A stretch of 64,000 nt of DNA from Bacillus sp. FJAT-50079 (lineage in GTDB: Bacteria > Bacillota > Bacilli > Bacillales > Bacillaceae_C), in the NCBI RefSeq assembly GCF_018343515.1, contig NZ_JAGYPD010000004.1, positions 310,001-374,000 of the forward strand. The letters run 5' to 3'. Under the pieces are notes generated by a model. That model was not told the DNA's origin, did no database searches, and saw only the letters and a list, made by a program, of their open reading frames with translations. The position numbers and the translations under genes were made by a program. This document shows, in pieces, positions 36,175 to 45,064 of the stretch. Within the stretch, counting starts at the first letter, position 1; each line of letters starts with the position of its first letter.

Positions 36175-37602
36175 ATGCTGGACAGTATTGTAAAAGATAA
36201 GCTTTTTATCAATGGGAAATGGGTGGAAACAGACGAGACCTATAAAATCTATAATAAGTATACGGGGCAATTATATTCGGAAGTAAGCATTGCGGATAAA
36301 GAATTAGTGGATCAAGCGATTGAAGCGGCTGTTTATGCTCATAAAAATACGGTGTTCGCCCCTGAACAACGTTACAACATACTTATGCGGACAGCGGAGT
36401 TGCTGCTTCAAGATGCAGATGCATTTGCAGAATCGATTGCAAAAGAAGGAGGCAAGCCGATTACAGATGCGAGAGTCGAAGTGAAGCGCTCAGCAGCTAC
36501 ATTTCAAATCGCAGCTGATGAATCAAAAAAACTTGTCGGTGAAATTATTCCTAATTATAATGCCCAAGGCCGTTTTCTATATACAGTGAAAAAACCTGTT
36601 GGAGTTGTAGCAGCGATTACACCTTTTAACTTCCCGTTAAACCTAGTCGTTCACAAAGTGGCACCAGCACTTGCAGCAGGAAATCCGGTAATCATTAAAC
36701 CGGCTTCTGATACAGCGACGATTGCAATTAAACTATGTGAATTGCTTGAAAAAGCAGGAGTGCCTAAAGGCTTCGTACAAGTTGTAGCGGGAGGAGGAGC
36801 GACTGTCGGAGAACAGCTTCTTCACGATGAGCGAATCGCCCATTATACATTCACAGGCTCACCTGCTGTTGGAAAGCATATCCAAAAAACGATAGGTTTA
36901 AGAAAAGCAACATTAGAGCTTGGCTCCAATTCAGCAACGATTGTTCACAATGATGCAGATATTGAAAAAGCAGCTGCAAAATTAGCAAAAATGTCATTTG
37001 CCCATGCTGGTCAAATTTGCATTTCGGTTCAACGGATCTTTGTCCAGGCATCGATTTTAGAGACATTCATGGAGAAGTTTTTGCATAAAGTATCTTTATT
37101 AAAAGTAGGAAATCCGTTAGATCCTGAAACGAATGTGGGCCCGATGATCAATGAAAAAGAAGCGGTACGTATTGAGCAATGGGTGAAAGAAGCGAAAGAA
37201 GCTGGAGCAAACATTATAACAGGCGGTAAGCGTGAAGGAAGCATATTCTATCCGACAGTAATTACACAAGCACAAAAGGGAATGAAAGTCGTTGATGAAG
37301 AAGTGTTTGCACCGGTTGTTACAGTTACACCATATGAATCAATTGAAGAGGCTATCGAACTTGTAAATGATTCTAAATATGGTTTACAAGCTGGTATCTA
37401 TACATCAGACCTTAACTTATCCTACAAAATTCCATATTTACTTGATGTAGGGGGCGTTGTCATTAATGATACATGCTGCTACCGAACCGACCAAATGCCA
37501 TATGGTGGTGTCAAAGATAGTGGAAATGGAAAAGAAGGTCCGGCATATGCAATTCAAGAGCTTGTTGAAACCGTCACAGTCGTTGTGAATGTAGAAGAAT
37601 AA
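36175..37602 (+). CDS. NAD(P)-dependent aldehyde dehydrogenase
   Basis: The 475-residue ALDH superfamily member has cofactor motif TPFNFPLNLVVHK, FTGSPAVGKHI, catalytic Glu in LELGSNSA (near residue 248) and nucleophile Cys282 in HAGQICISVQR. It is closest in style to the lactaldehyde, glyceraldehyde and phospho- or sulfo-acetaldehyde group, not to IolA, which lies at 46981. Located 74 bp after the transketolase pair, it may oxidise the short aldehyde that remains after two-carbon transfer. A small SR1P-like gene follows 24 bp downstream. Confidence 0.88.
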   Translation: MLDSIVKDKLFINGKWVETDETYKIYNKYTGQLYSEVSIADKELVDQAIEAAVYAHKNTVFAPEQRYNILMRTAELLLQDADAFAESIAKEGGKPITDARVEVKRSAATFQIAADESKKLVGEIIPNYNAQGRFLYTVKKPVGVVAAITPFNFPLNLVVHKVAPALAAGNPVIIKPASDTATIAIKLCELLEKAGVPKGFVQVVAGGGATVGEQLLHDERIAHYTFTGSPAVGKHIQKTIGLRKATLELGSNSATIVHNDADIEKAAAKLAKMSFAHAGQICISVQRIFVQASILETFMEKFLHKVSLLKVGNPLDPETNVGPMINEKEAVRIEQWVKEAKEAGANIITGGKREGSIFYPTVITQAQKGMKVVDEEVFAPVVTVTPYESIEEAIELVNDSKYGLQAGIYTSDLNLSYKIPYLLDVGGVVINDTCCYRTDQMPYGGVKDSGNGKEGPAYAIQELVETVTVVVNVEE

Positions 37603-37626
37603 AATAATCAAAAGGATGGGGTAATT

Positions 37627-37770
37627 ATGACAGCTTCTGTTGATTTAATCGCATTAGGTTCTATTGTATGTGACAAATGTGGAGAACTTATTGAAACGGT
37701 ACAATCAGAAAAAGTGACCATTTATTACTCCCGTTGCAAGGAAGAAAAATGCTGCAATAAAAAAGCATAA
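37627..37770 (+). CDS. 47-residue Cys-rich protein of the SR1P (GapA-binding peptide) type
   Basis: The short ORF reads GSIVCDKCGELIETV and EKVTIYYSRC, and ends KCCNKKA. That matches the pattern of SR1P, the small peptide encoded by the SR1 RNA of B. subtilis that binds glyceraldehyde-3-phosphate dehydrogenase (GTIVCQ.C, then EKVT.LY..C). Five cysteines suggest metal binding. A ten-residue N-terminal extension (MTASVDLIAL) precedes the family core. AAGGATGGGG precedes the ATG by about 5 bp, and a terminator follows. It appears to end the transketolase/ALDH transcript, which suggests a partner in that operon, possibly the ALDH. Confidence 0.7.
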   Translation: MTASVDLIALGSIVCDKCGELIETVQSEKVTIYYSRCKEEKCCNKKA

Positions 37771-37808
37771 TAAACCTTCAATTAATGAAATAGCTAATAT
37801 AAAAATTA

Positions 37809-37838
37809 CCGGAGAATATCATCCATTCTCCGGCTTTT
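37809..37838 (+). terminator. Intrinsic terminator after the SR1P-like gene
   Basis: CCGGAGAAT (37809-37817) pairs with ATTCTCCGG (37825-37833), followed by CTTTTC. Confidence 0.85.
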
Positions 37839-37921
37839 CTTATATGAAGCAACTTGTCTGAATAGTCTAAGTTACTGTAAAATTAAGTGGGATAAATCGT
37901 GAAAAAATTAATTAAATTTAG

Positions 37922-39022
37922 ATGAAAGAGCTGATCGTAGTGAAAAAGTTGAAAATAGCCGTCATTCCAGGCGATGGGATTGGTCCAGAAGTGATCGATG
38001 AAGGGGTTAAAATCATGAAAAAAGCCGCTGAATTGGATGGGCGGATGACCTTTGAGTTCACGTATTTTCCGTGGGGGTGTGAATATTATTTGCAACATGG
38101 AAAAATGATGGACGAAGATGGGATTGAACAATTGAAAGCGTTTGATGCGATTTATTTAGGTGCGGTGGGCTATCCAGGGGTCCCGGATCATATTTCGCTA
38201 TGGGATTTGCTATTACGGATTCGAAAAGCGTTTGATCAATATGTAAATATTCGCCCGATTACGTTGTTAAATGGAGCACCGTGTCCGTTAGTCGGAGGCA
38301 GTAAAGAAACCATTGATATGTTATTTATTCGTGAGAATAGTGAAGGTGAATATGCAGGAGCGGGAGATTGGTTATTTAAAGGTAAACAGGAAGAAGTCGT
38401 ATTGCAAACGGGTGTGTTTTCCAGAAAAGGGACGGAACGGATTATCCGTTATGCGTTTGAAACGGCCGCAGCGGCCGGGAAGTCGTTGACAAGCATTAGC
38501 AAGGCGAATGCTTTAAACTATTCAATGGTATTTTGGGATCAAGTTTTTGAGGAAGTGAGCAAAGAATATCCGAATGTGAAAACTTCTTCGTATCTTGTTG
38601 ATGCCGCTGCCATGTTGATGATTAAAGAACCGTCACGATTTGAGGTCGTTGTTACGTCAAACTTATTTGGTGATATTTTAACGGATCTCGGTGCTGCTTT
38701 GGCAGGTGGAATGGGGCTTGCGGCAGGAGCAAATATAAATCCTGAAAGATTATATCCATCGATGTTTGAGCCCATTCATGGTTCGGCACCAGATATTTCT
38801 GGACATGGCATCGCCAACCCACTGGCATCGATTTGGTCAGCGAGTCAAATGTTTGACCATTTTGGCTTTGAAGATATTGGAAAGCAACTGCTTCTCGCAA
38901 TTGAAATGCTCATGGAGGAGAAATCAGTGTTGACTCCAGATCTTGGAGGGACTGCGACGACTTCTCAAGTTGGGGACCGCGTTGCTGAAATATTGACTGA
39001 GATCATGGTAACAGCCAGCTAA
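37922..39022 (+). CDS. Tartrate/D-malate dehydrogenase-type decarboxylating oxidoreductase
   Basis: The 366-residue isocitrate/isopropylmalate dehydrogenase-family enzyme has AVIPGDGIGPEVI, SLWDLLLRIRKAFDQYVNIRP (substrate Arg residues), RENSEGEYAG, metal Asp residues in GDILTDLGAALAGGMGLA and the NAD-pocket EPIHGSAPDISGHGIANP. The first pattern with LWDLLLRIRK fits tartrate dehydrogenase/D-malate dehydrogenase (YcsA, DmlA) rather than LeuB. The start is uncertain: ATG 37922 and GTG 37940 both lack a strong site. A terminator on each side makes it monocistronic. Its link with the inositol genes is unclear; oxidation of tartrate or a similar sugar diacid is likely. Confidence 0.85.
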   Translation: MKELIVVKKLKIAVIPGDGIGPEVIDEGVKIMKKAAELDGRMTFEFTYFPWGCEYYLQHGKMMDEDGIEQLKAFDAIYLGAVGYPGVPDHISLWDLLLRIRKAFDQYVNIRPITLLNGAPCPLVGGSKETIDMLFIRENSEGEYAGAGDWLFKGKQEEVVLQTGVFSRKGTERIIRYAFETAAAAGKSLTSISKANALNYSMVFWDQVFEEVSKEYPNVKTSSYLVDAAAMLMIKEPSRFEVVVTSNLFGDILTDLGAALAGGMGLAAGANINPERLYPSMFEPIHGSAPDISGHGIANPLASIWSASQMFDHFGFEDIGKQLLLAIEMLMEEKSVLTPDLGGTATTSQVGDRVAEILTEIMVTAS

Positions 39023-39054
39023 CATAAATAAGAGGGAGCGTGGAAATGAATTAG

Positions 39055-39087
39055 AAACAGCGCGGCGTATACAAGGCGCTGTTTTTT
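39055..39087 (+). terminator. Intrinsic terminator after the tartrate-type dehydrogenase
   Basis: AAACAGCGC (39055-39063) pairs with GCGCTGTTT (39076-39084), followed by a T run. Confidence 0.88.
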
Positions 39088-39146
39088 CACTATCTAGGAA
39101 ATTATAAAATACTTGCTTGTGGACAATTTCTACTGGAGCAATCTAC

Positions 39147-39312
39147 GTCTAGCTCCAGTCGCCCAGCGACTAGCAAACTTCATTCTTCATCCTACGATAA
39201 GTCAACATCGGCTCATTCTTCGATGTGTTTCCTTTAAGGATCGTCGACTAAGATCGCCACGTCCTGTTGACGCAGTTTGTACGTCGCTAAACGGGCGCTT
39301 ACGCTTTTGTTC
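39147..39312. repeat. Dispersed Bacillaceae intergenic repeat
   Basis: The GTCTAGCTCCAG start, AGTCAACATCGGCTC, AAGGATCGTCGACTA and the GGGCGCTTACGCTTTTGT end fit a GC-richer intergenic repeat that I recall from many Bacillaceae genomes. It is not coding and lies between the dehydrogenase terminator and the MFS gene. Its GC content stands out from the AT-rich flanks. Confidence 0.7.
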
Positions 39313-39343
39313 TGAAGTAGAATGATTATAAAAAGGAGAGGGA

Positions 39344-40615
39344 GTGAAATGGATGAATGTAAATGAAAGAGGGAGTGGGAAGATTGTATCAAAGAAAGAC
39401 CATTTAAACTTTTTAGCTGCTGTATTTTGTTTTTGGTTTGCAATCTATATATACGCTCCGGTATTTGGGGTTTACTTACAGTCACTTGGTTTTTCTTATT
39501 CAGCGATCGGAATTATATTAGGGAGCTATGGGATTACACAAATAATGCTACGTTTCCCACTTGGTATTTTGTCTGATTTTTTACATAAAAGTCGAAAAAA
39601 ATTGCTGTTCAGCGGTTTTATAACTGTTTTTATTAGTAGCATCATATTCATTTTTTTCGATTCGTTCTACATGGTATTAGTCGCTCGCCTACTAGCAGGG
39701 GTGACAGCGGCAATGTGGGTAATGGCAACGATATTATATGCCCATTACTTTCACGCAAGTCAATCTGCTAAAGCAATGGGTACTTTGCAATTTATTACAG
39801 TCGCAACTCAATTATGTGCGATGGCTATTTGTGGATATCTCGTTCATTTATTTGGCTGGCATTTTCCTTTTTGGATTGGAGCTGTTGCTTCAATACTGGG
39901 AGCTTATTGTGCGTGGAACATTAAAGACGTAACAGCGGAAAAATCCGTTGTATCGACTCGTATCATAACGCATCTGAATGAGACAATTCGCCTACCCCAG
40001 CTTAAGATGTTGACCTTTCTATCACTTATCGCCCATGCAATCTTATTTATTACAATCTTTGGGTTCAGCCCAATCGCTGCAAAAGCTCTGAATGTGCAGG
40101 AAAAATCATTAATTTGGTTAAATTTAGCTTTTTTTATTCCACATGCTTTAGCCTCTTTAAGTCTTGTATTTTACGAGCCGGAGCGTCGCTATCATAAATC
40201 GGGCTTGGCCGTTTGCTTTATCGTAACGGCTTTCTTCATTATGTTGATTCCGTTTGCAAGCTCACTTGTTTCGCTTAGTCTGTATCATATTGGTATTGGA
40301 TTGGCACTTGGTTTTATTTTCCCAATATTGTTGAGCGAAGTCGTCCGAATTAGCCCGACACATTTAAAAATGTCTGCAATGGGTTTTTTTCAATCATTTT
40401 ATGCAATCGGCATTTTTCTTGGTCCGCTTGTGGCTGGAACGGTGGCTCAATCATTTGGTTTAGATCAAGTGTTTTATTTAACTGCTATTCTTTCATTCAG
40501 TAGTGCATTTGTAGTGATATTTTTATATAAGGGAGCAGGAAAGATTCAAATAAAAGATAAACAGCATGTTGATCAGGTTAACCATTCATTACAGAGGATA
40601 GCAGTAAAAAAGTAA
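39344..40615 (+). CDS. MFS transporter
   Basis: The 423-residue protein has about 12 transmembrane segments; the TM2-TM3 region reads MLRFPLGILSDFLHKSRKK, a variant of the MFS loop motif. The N-terminus has a 20-residue hydrophilic leader. GTG 39344 is 5 bp from AAAGGAG, and ATG 39353 suits the overlapping GAGGGAG; the choice is open. An AraC regulator begins a few bases downstream, so the two are probably cotranscribed and the regulator may respond to the transported compound. The substrate is unknown. Confidence 0.85.
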   Translation: MKWMNVNERGSGKIVSKKDHLNFLAAVFCFWFAIYIYAPVFGVYLQSLGFSYSAIGIILGSYGITQIMLRFPLGILSDFLHKSRKKLLFSGFITVFISSIIFIFFDSFYMVLVARLLAGVTAAMWVMATILYAHYFHASQSAKAMGTLQFITVATQLCAMAICGYLVHLFGWHFPFWIGAVASILGAYCAWNIKDVTAEKSVVSTRIITHLNETIRLPQLKMLTFLSLIAHAILFITIFGFSPIAAKALNVQEKSLIWLNLAFFIPHALASLSLVFYEPERRYHKSGLAVCFIVTAFFIMLIPFASSLVSLSLYHIGIGLALGFIFPILLSEVVRISPTHLKMSAMGFFQSFYAIGIFLGPLVAGTVAQSFGLDQVFYLTAILSFSSAFVVIFLYKGAGKIQIKDKQHVDQVNHSLQRIAVKK

Positions 40616-40629
40616 GGAGTGTGTATGAA

Positions 40630-41559
40630 ATGTATCAGCTTTCATCCTTATATAGCGCATTGCGAATTATGGACATTCAACTCGATCAAATTGAAAAAGG
40701 TTGGACTTATCCTAATCATAAACATTCATATTTTGAATTTATTTACTGTATTTCGGGTGAAATGGAGCAGTCGATAAATAATGAAGTGTATAGATTAAAA
40801 CAAGGAGACGCGATCATCGTTAAACCCGGTCTCTATCATCACAGCTTCACTCCTATGACGACAGAGTATTTAGTTTTCCACTTTGAAATCGAAATGAAAG
40901 AAGTACATGCCGCTTTTCAATTAATGAAAAATCCAGTTATTTCAACTGAAGAAAAGGTTCGTGATCAGCGGACCATTTCTGATTGGGTAGTAAAGTTCAT
41001 CGAAGAGTTTAATATGCAATCACAAAAAAAGCAGTCTCACTTAGTGCAAGAAGATTACTTAGAAGATATGCATTGCGCCGTCAATGCGCTTCGTTTGCAT
41101 TCAAGTGTGATCGAATTAATTAGTATTTTAGCGCAATATTGTCTATCTAAAGAACGCCTTCAAGAAAGTGATATTCCAGCTTCACAAATAAGGATCGCTC
41201 ACAAAGCAGCTAATTGGTTGGAAAATAATTTACATAATAACGTTAAAATTGAGGAATTAGCGAAAGAATTAAACTTTCATCGTTCCTACTTAACTCAATG
41301 TTTTAAAAGAGCATATGGAATATCACCATCAGATTACCTTATCCGCATTCGCATATGTGAAGCAAAGCAGCTTTTACTAGAAACAGATTATTCAATTGAA
41401 TATATTAGTCAACTCTTATCATTTTCATCAACGGCCCATTTTAGTCGTAGCTTTCGTTTGATGATGGAGATCACCCCTTTGCAATTTAGAAAAAATAAAA
41501 AAAGTCATTATCAACAACCGATGAGCACCATTCGCCGGCAATCATCACCACATAATTGA
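40630..41559 (+). CDS. AraC-family transcription regulator
   Basis: The 309-residue regulator has an N-terminal cupin sensor (about residues 15-100, HKHSYFEFIYCISGEME and GDAIIVKPGLYHH) and a C-terminal AraC domain at about 195-295 (IEELAKELNFHRSYLTQCFK, IEYISQLLSFSSTAHFSR, TPLQFRK). I start at ATG 40630, 10 bp after AAGGAG; GTG 40621 is too close to that site. It is followed after 122 bp by another Gfo/Idh, TIM-barrel, Gfo/Idh set and is the obvious candidate to control it. No LacI-type palindrome precedes that set. Confidence 0.9.
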   Translation: MYQLSSLYSALRIMDIQLDQIEKGWTYPNHKHSYFEFIYCISGEMEQSINNEVYRLKQGDAIIVKPGLYHHSFTPMTTEYLVFHFEIEMKEVHAAFQLMKNPVISTEEKVRDQRTISDWVVKFIEEFNMQSQKKQSHLVQEDYLEDMHCAVNALRLHSSVIELISILAQYCLSKERLQESDIPASQIRIAHKAANWLENNLHNNVKIEELAKELNFHRSYLTQCFKRAYGISPSDYLIRIRICEAKQLLLETDYSIEYISQLLSFSSTAHFSRSFRLMMEITPLQFRKNKKSHYQQPMSTIRRQSSPHN

Positions 41560-41681
41560 TAAAAAAACCTTTTAAATCCAACAATTATGCAAAAACGTCT
41601 TACAAAGTACAATGTTTCTAATCATGAAAAGCTGTTACATTGTCTATATAGAGCGGAATCCTATGCAATAAAGGAGAGATA

Positions 41682-42731
41682 ATGATGATGGCAAATAAAA
41701 TTCGATGTGCTATGATCGGCTTAGGTCGATTAGGTTCCATCCATGCAGGAAATCTTGTTAACCATATAAAGGATGCAGAATTATTATATGTAGTCGACCC
41801 TTTTGAAGGTCGAGCGGAACAAGTTGCTAGAGAATTAGGTGTACAACGATGGGCAAATGATCCGAATACGGCTTTTAAAGATCCAGATGTTGACGCGGTA
41901 ATCATCGCCACTCCGACACCAACGCATGCTGAGATGGTAAAACTTGCTGCCAAAAATAAGAAACATATTTTTATAGAAAAGCCGATTACGCAAACATTAG
42001 AAGAAACAACAGATGTCATCCATTTGATTAATGAAAATAATGTTCTTTGCCAAGTCGGTTTCATGAGAAGATATCATCCAACTTTTGTAGAAGCTAAAAA
42101 GAGAATTGAAGCAGGGGAAATAGGTAAACCCATTTATTTTAAAGGATTTACAAGGGATAACCCGCCAGGTAAATATCCGATTTCCCCTCCGATTGCTTTT
42201 TTAAAAAATAGCGGTGGTATCTTTCTAGATCTCGCAATCCATGATTATGATATTGCTAGGTACTTGATTGGTTCTGAAGTCACTTCTGTATTGGCAACTG
42301 GAAAAATTATTATGAACTCTTTTATGGAAGAGTATGATGACGTTGACCAAGCAATCACCTATTTAGAGTTTTCTAATGGAGCAACGGGGGATATAGAATC
42401 AAGTCGTAATTCTCCATATGGCTTTGATATTGGCTGTGAAGTGATTGGAACGGAAGGGGCGATTCAAATCCCTACCATTCGGGAAAAAGAGATCACATTA
42501 TTGAGTCCAACAGGTAAACATGAGCCGGGGCCGATTTTTCCACCATCGCTTTCAGAGGCATTTACATTAGAGATAAATGATTTTATTCAATCAATTATTC
42601 GTAACCGTCGAACCTCATGTAATGAGGTTGATGGAAAGCAAGCATTAGAAATTGCAGTAGCTGCAACGGAATCATACAAAACTGGAAAAAAGATCGAAAT
42701 TCATTCAGCACATGCGCCTTATAGTGTCTAG
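41682..42731 (+). CDS. Gfo/Idh/MocA oxidoreductase, inositol 2-dehydrogenase-like
   Basis: The 349-residue protein has IGLGRLGSIHAGNL, IEKPITQ (Lys near residue 99), DLAIHDYD (Asp-x3-His) and QVGFMRRYHPTFVEAKKRI. It is the third member of the 21470/26372 subfamily, with an insertion around residue 160 (TRDNPPGKYPISPP). Three ATG codons in a row leave the exact start open; AAGGAGAG is upstream. It heads an operon with a TIM-barrel protein and a second Gfo/Idh, downstream of an AraC gene. Confidence 0.88.
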   Translation: MMMANKIRCAMIGLGRLGSIHAGNLVNHIKDAELLYVVDPFEGRAEQVARELGVQRWANDPNTAFKDPDVDAVIIATPTPTHAEMVKLAAKNKKHIFIEKPITQTLEETTDVIHLINENNVLCQVGFMRRYHPTFVEAKKRIEAGEIGKPIYFKGFTRDNPPGKYPISPPIAFLKNSGGIFLDLAIHDYDIARYLIGSEVTSVLATGKIIMNSFMEEYDDVDQAITYLEFSNGATGDIESSRNSPYGFDIGCEVIGTEGAIQIPTIREKEITLLSPTGKHEPGPIFPPSLSEAFTLEINDFIQSIIRNRRTSCNEVDGKQALEIAVAATESYKTGKKIEIHSAHAPYSV

Positions 42732-42762
42732 GTAGATAAAAAGAGAGGAAGGGATTTTAAAC

Positions 42763-43734
42763 ATGCGTCTTTGTTTAGTAACCGATTCATTGGGGACATT
42801 GTCGTTTGAGGAGATGCTTGATACATCGGCAAGATTAGGCTACGAAACATTGGAATTTGGCTGTGGAAATTGGTCTAATGCTCCCCATTTACAATTAGAG
42901 GAATTACTAGGAAGTCGTTTGAAACGCCAAGCCTTTCTTAATGCCATTCAAAGTAGAGGCTTAGAAATAGAGGCACTTAATTGTTCAGGAAATCAACTAG
43001 CCCCAAATGAAGAAGGAGTGCAACATCAGTCGACCGTGGAAAAGACGTTTATGCTAGCGGAACGATTAGGTGTAAAGAAAATCGTTATGATGTCAGGTTT
43101 GCCTGGTGGTGGCCCAGATGATCAAACACCTAATTGGATAACGACAAGTTGGCCGCCAGAAACAATTGAAATTCTTAATTGGCAATGGAATGAGGTTGCT
43201 TTTCCGTATTGGCAAAAGACTGTTCAGCTTGCGAAGGAACATGGGATTGAGAAAATTGCACTAGAAAATCATGGCTCTCAATTAGTGTATAATCCAACGA
43301 CAATGTTTAAGTTAAGGGAACAAGTAGGTGAGATGATTGGGATGAATTTAGATCCAAGCCATTTATTTTGGATGGGAGGAGACCCAATTGTAGCTGCTAG
43401 ACACTTAGGAGATGCGATTTATCATGTTCATGCGAAAGATGTTCGGATCGAAAGAGGAATTCATGAAATCGATGGCGTTCTTGATACGAAAACGACCGAT
43501 CGCTTCGCCGATCGCGCTTGGAATTTTGTTGCTTTAGGATATGGCCATGACGCAAAGTGGTGGAAAGAATTCTTTTCGGTTGTTCGGATGACTGGATATG
43601 ATGGTGCTGTCAGTCTTGAAAATGAAGATGCGTCTATGGATCAGATGACAGCTATAGCGAAATCTACCAGTCTTCTAAGAGAAACAATACCGAAAGATTT
43701 TTCTGTGAGAGCGTTGTCACGAAGTCAACTTTAA
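42763..43734 (+). CDS. Sugar phosphate isomerase/epimerase-type TIM barrel
   Basis: The 323-residue AP-endonuclease-2-like barrel has candidate metal-site residues in ETLEFGCGNW, IALENHGSQ, MNLDPSHLFWMGGDP, YHVHAKDVR and the final AVSLENEDA. GLPGGGPDD near residue 112 is typical of a subfamily found beside Gfo/Idh dehydrogenases in sugar operons. It lies 31 bp after one such gene and 31 bp before another. Isomerisation or epimerisation of a keto-sugar or inosose is inferred. It is less like IolE than the proteins at 17793 and 25330. Confidence 0.82.
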   Translation: MRLCLVTDSLGTLSFEEMLDTSARLGYETLEFGCGNWSNAPHLQLEELLGSRLKRQAFLNAIQSRGLEIEALNCSGNQLAPNEEGVQHQSTVEKTFMLAERLGVKKIVMMSGLPGGGPDDQTPNWITTSWPPETIEILNWQWNEVAFPYWQKTVQLAKEHGIEKIALENHGSQLVYNPTTMFKLREQVGEMIGMNLDPSHLFWMGGDPIVAARHLGDAIYHVHAKDVRIERGIHEIDGVLDTKTTDRFADRAWNFVALGYGHDAKWWKEFFSVVRMTGYDGAVSLENEDASMDQMTAIAKSTSLLRETIPKDFSVRALSRSQL

Positions 43735-43765
43735 CTAAGAAAACAATGTAGAAGGAGTGTCAGCG

Positions 43766-44779
43766 ATGACTACATTTGTACGTTGGGGAATCTTGAGTAC
43801 TGCACAAATTGCACAAGATGAATTATTGCCGGCTTTTAAAGAAGCAAAAAATGCAGAGGTCGTTGCTATCGCAAGTTCTAATCAAAGAGTAAAAAGCATC
43901 GCAACTAAATTTGGCATACGTACCGTTTATGAAAAATATGAAGATTTATTAGCGGATCCAATGATTGATGCTGTTTATATTCCATTACCAAATGCACTTC
44001 ATGCAGAATGGGTAAAGAAAGCAGCTGAAAAGGGTAAGCATGTACTTTGTGAAAAACCCGCTGCCTTAACCGCGAAAGAAGCGGAGGAAATGATTGATAA
44101 TTGCAAAGAAAATCACGTTCTTTTTATGGAAGCTTTTATGTATCAATTTCATCCCCAACATGAAAGGGTAAAGGAAATTCTTGCTTCCGGAGAAATTGGG
44201 GATTTAAAAACAATGAGAGTAAGCCTTTCATTTTATCTTCATTCTAAGGAAGAAAATATTAGGATGCGCCCTGAATTAGGCGGGGGGAGTTTATACGATG
44301 TTGGGTGTTATTGTATACACTCGATTCGAAATATTGTAAATGCCGAGCCAAATAAAGTGTTTGCGACAAGTTCAATAGATGGACAAGTAGATATATCTGT
44401 TGCTGGGATGATGAAGTTTAATAATGGGATCACTGCCTTATTTGATGCAGCGATGGATCGGACAAGGATAGATGATTATGAGCTAATTGGGACAAAAGGA
44501 AGAATTCGAGTGCCAAGAGCTTTTGTTCCTCAATTATTTAATGGAGAGGCAATAATAGAAGTGAGTACCAATGATGGAGAAAATAGACAAGAAAAAATGA
44601 TTGGTCATCAATATGTTCTTCAAGTCGAGCATTTTTCAAAAGCTGTTTTAGAAGGAAAGTTGGAAGAACGTTTCGCGTTAAATACAATTCAAAATTTAAA
44701 AATAATAGAAGCTTGTTTCAGATCAATTGAAAAAGCAACGTTTGTTGATCTATCGCCGGAATGGGCAATGAATCCTTGA
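43766..44779 (+). CDS. Gfo/Idh/MocA oxidoreductase, dihydrodiol/xylose dehydrogenase-like
   Basis: The 337-residue paralogue of the protein at 28771 has RWGILSTAQIAQDE, VYIPLPNALHAEWVKKAAE, CEKPAAL and FMEAFMYQFHPQH. DVGCY again replaces the Asp-x3-His pair. I start at ATG 43766, 8 bp after AAGGAG; GTG 43757 overlaps that site. It is the last gene of the 41682-44779 operon and a terminator follows. The duplicated presence of this subfamily suggests a shared step for two substrates. Confidence 0.88.
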   Translation: MTTFVRWGILSTAQIAQDELLPAFKEAKNAEVVAIASSNQRVKSIATKFGIRTVYEKYEDLLADPMIDAVYIPLPNALHAEWVKKAAEKGKHVLCEKPAALTAKEAEEMIDNCKENHVLFMEAFMYQFHPQHERVKEILASGEIGDLKTMRVSLSFYLHSKEENIRMRPELGGGSLYDVGCYCIHSIRNIVNAEPNKVFATSSIDGQVDISVAGMMKFNNGITALFDAAMDRTRIDDYELIGTKGRIRVPRAFVPQLFNGEAIIEVSTNDGENRQEKMIGHQYVLQVEHFSKAVLEGKLEERFALNTIQNLKIIEACFRSIEKATFVDLSPEWAMNP

Positions 44780-44821
44780 TAGCACAATTTTGCCTTAAAG
44801 ATGAATCATAAATAATAGGGG

Positions 44822-44869
44822 AAACGGAGAGTTAAAAGCTAATGAATCAAGCTTTTGACTCTCCGTTTT
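44822..44869 (+). terminator. Intrinsic terminator after the 41682-44779 operon
   Basis: AAACGGAGAGT pairs with ACTCTCCGTTT, and the stem continues inward with TAAAAGCT/AGCTTTT. This makes a long interrupted stem with a T-rich tail. Confidence 0.85.
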
Positions 44870-44988
44870 ATATGAAATCGTTGAAGTGTGCGTTTCTGAT
44901 TGGTGCTGTAATTTATTTAACGCTTGTATAGCGAATTAAATCAAAGAGAATAAAACGGTATTTTTTTGTAAGCGGAACCAAAACGGTA

Positions 44989-45043
44989 TTGCAAGAAAGC
45001 TATTAATAGTATAGACTAGTAATTAATAAGTTAAGCGCTTAAC
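44989..45043 (+). promoter_or_regulatory. Promoter and perfect LacI-type operator of iolB2-iolC-iolA
   Basis: TTGCAA (44989-44994), a 17-bp spacer and TAGACT (45012-45017) form a likely sigma-A promoter. GTTAAGCGCTTAAC at 45030-45043 is a perfect 14-bp palindrome just past the start point, well placed for repression. The rest of the 285-bp gap from 44780 holds the preceding terminator and no gene. Confidence 0.7.
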
Positions 45044-45064
45044 CAAGATAATAGGAGGGATATT

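Noticed and set aside
34289-37602. Sulfoquinovose transketolase pathway
   Set aside because: A split transketolase and an aldehyde dehydrogenase fit in part, but no sulfoquinovosidase, sulfosugar isomerase or sulfonate exporter is recognisable.
39055-39110. Small ORF starting ATGAATTAG after a GAGGGAG site near 39046
   Set aside because: The frame stops after two codons, so it is leftover sequence before a terminator.
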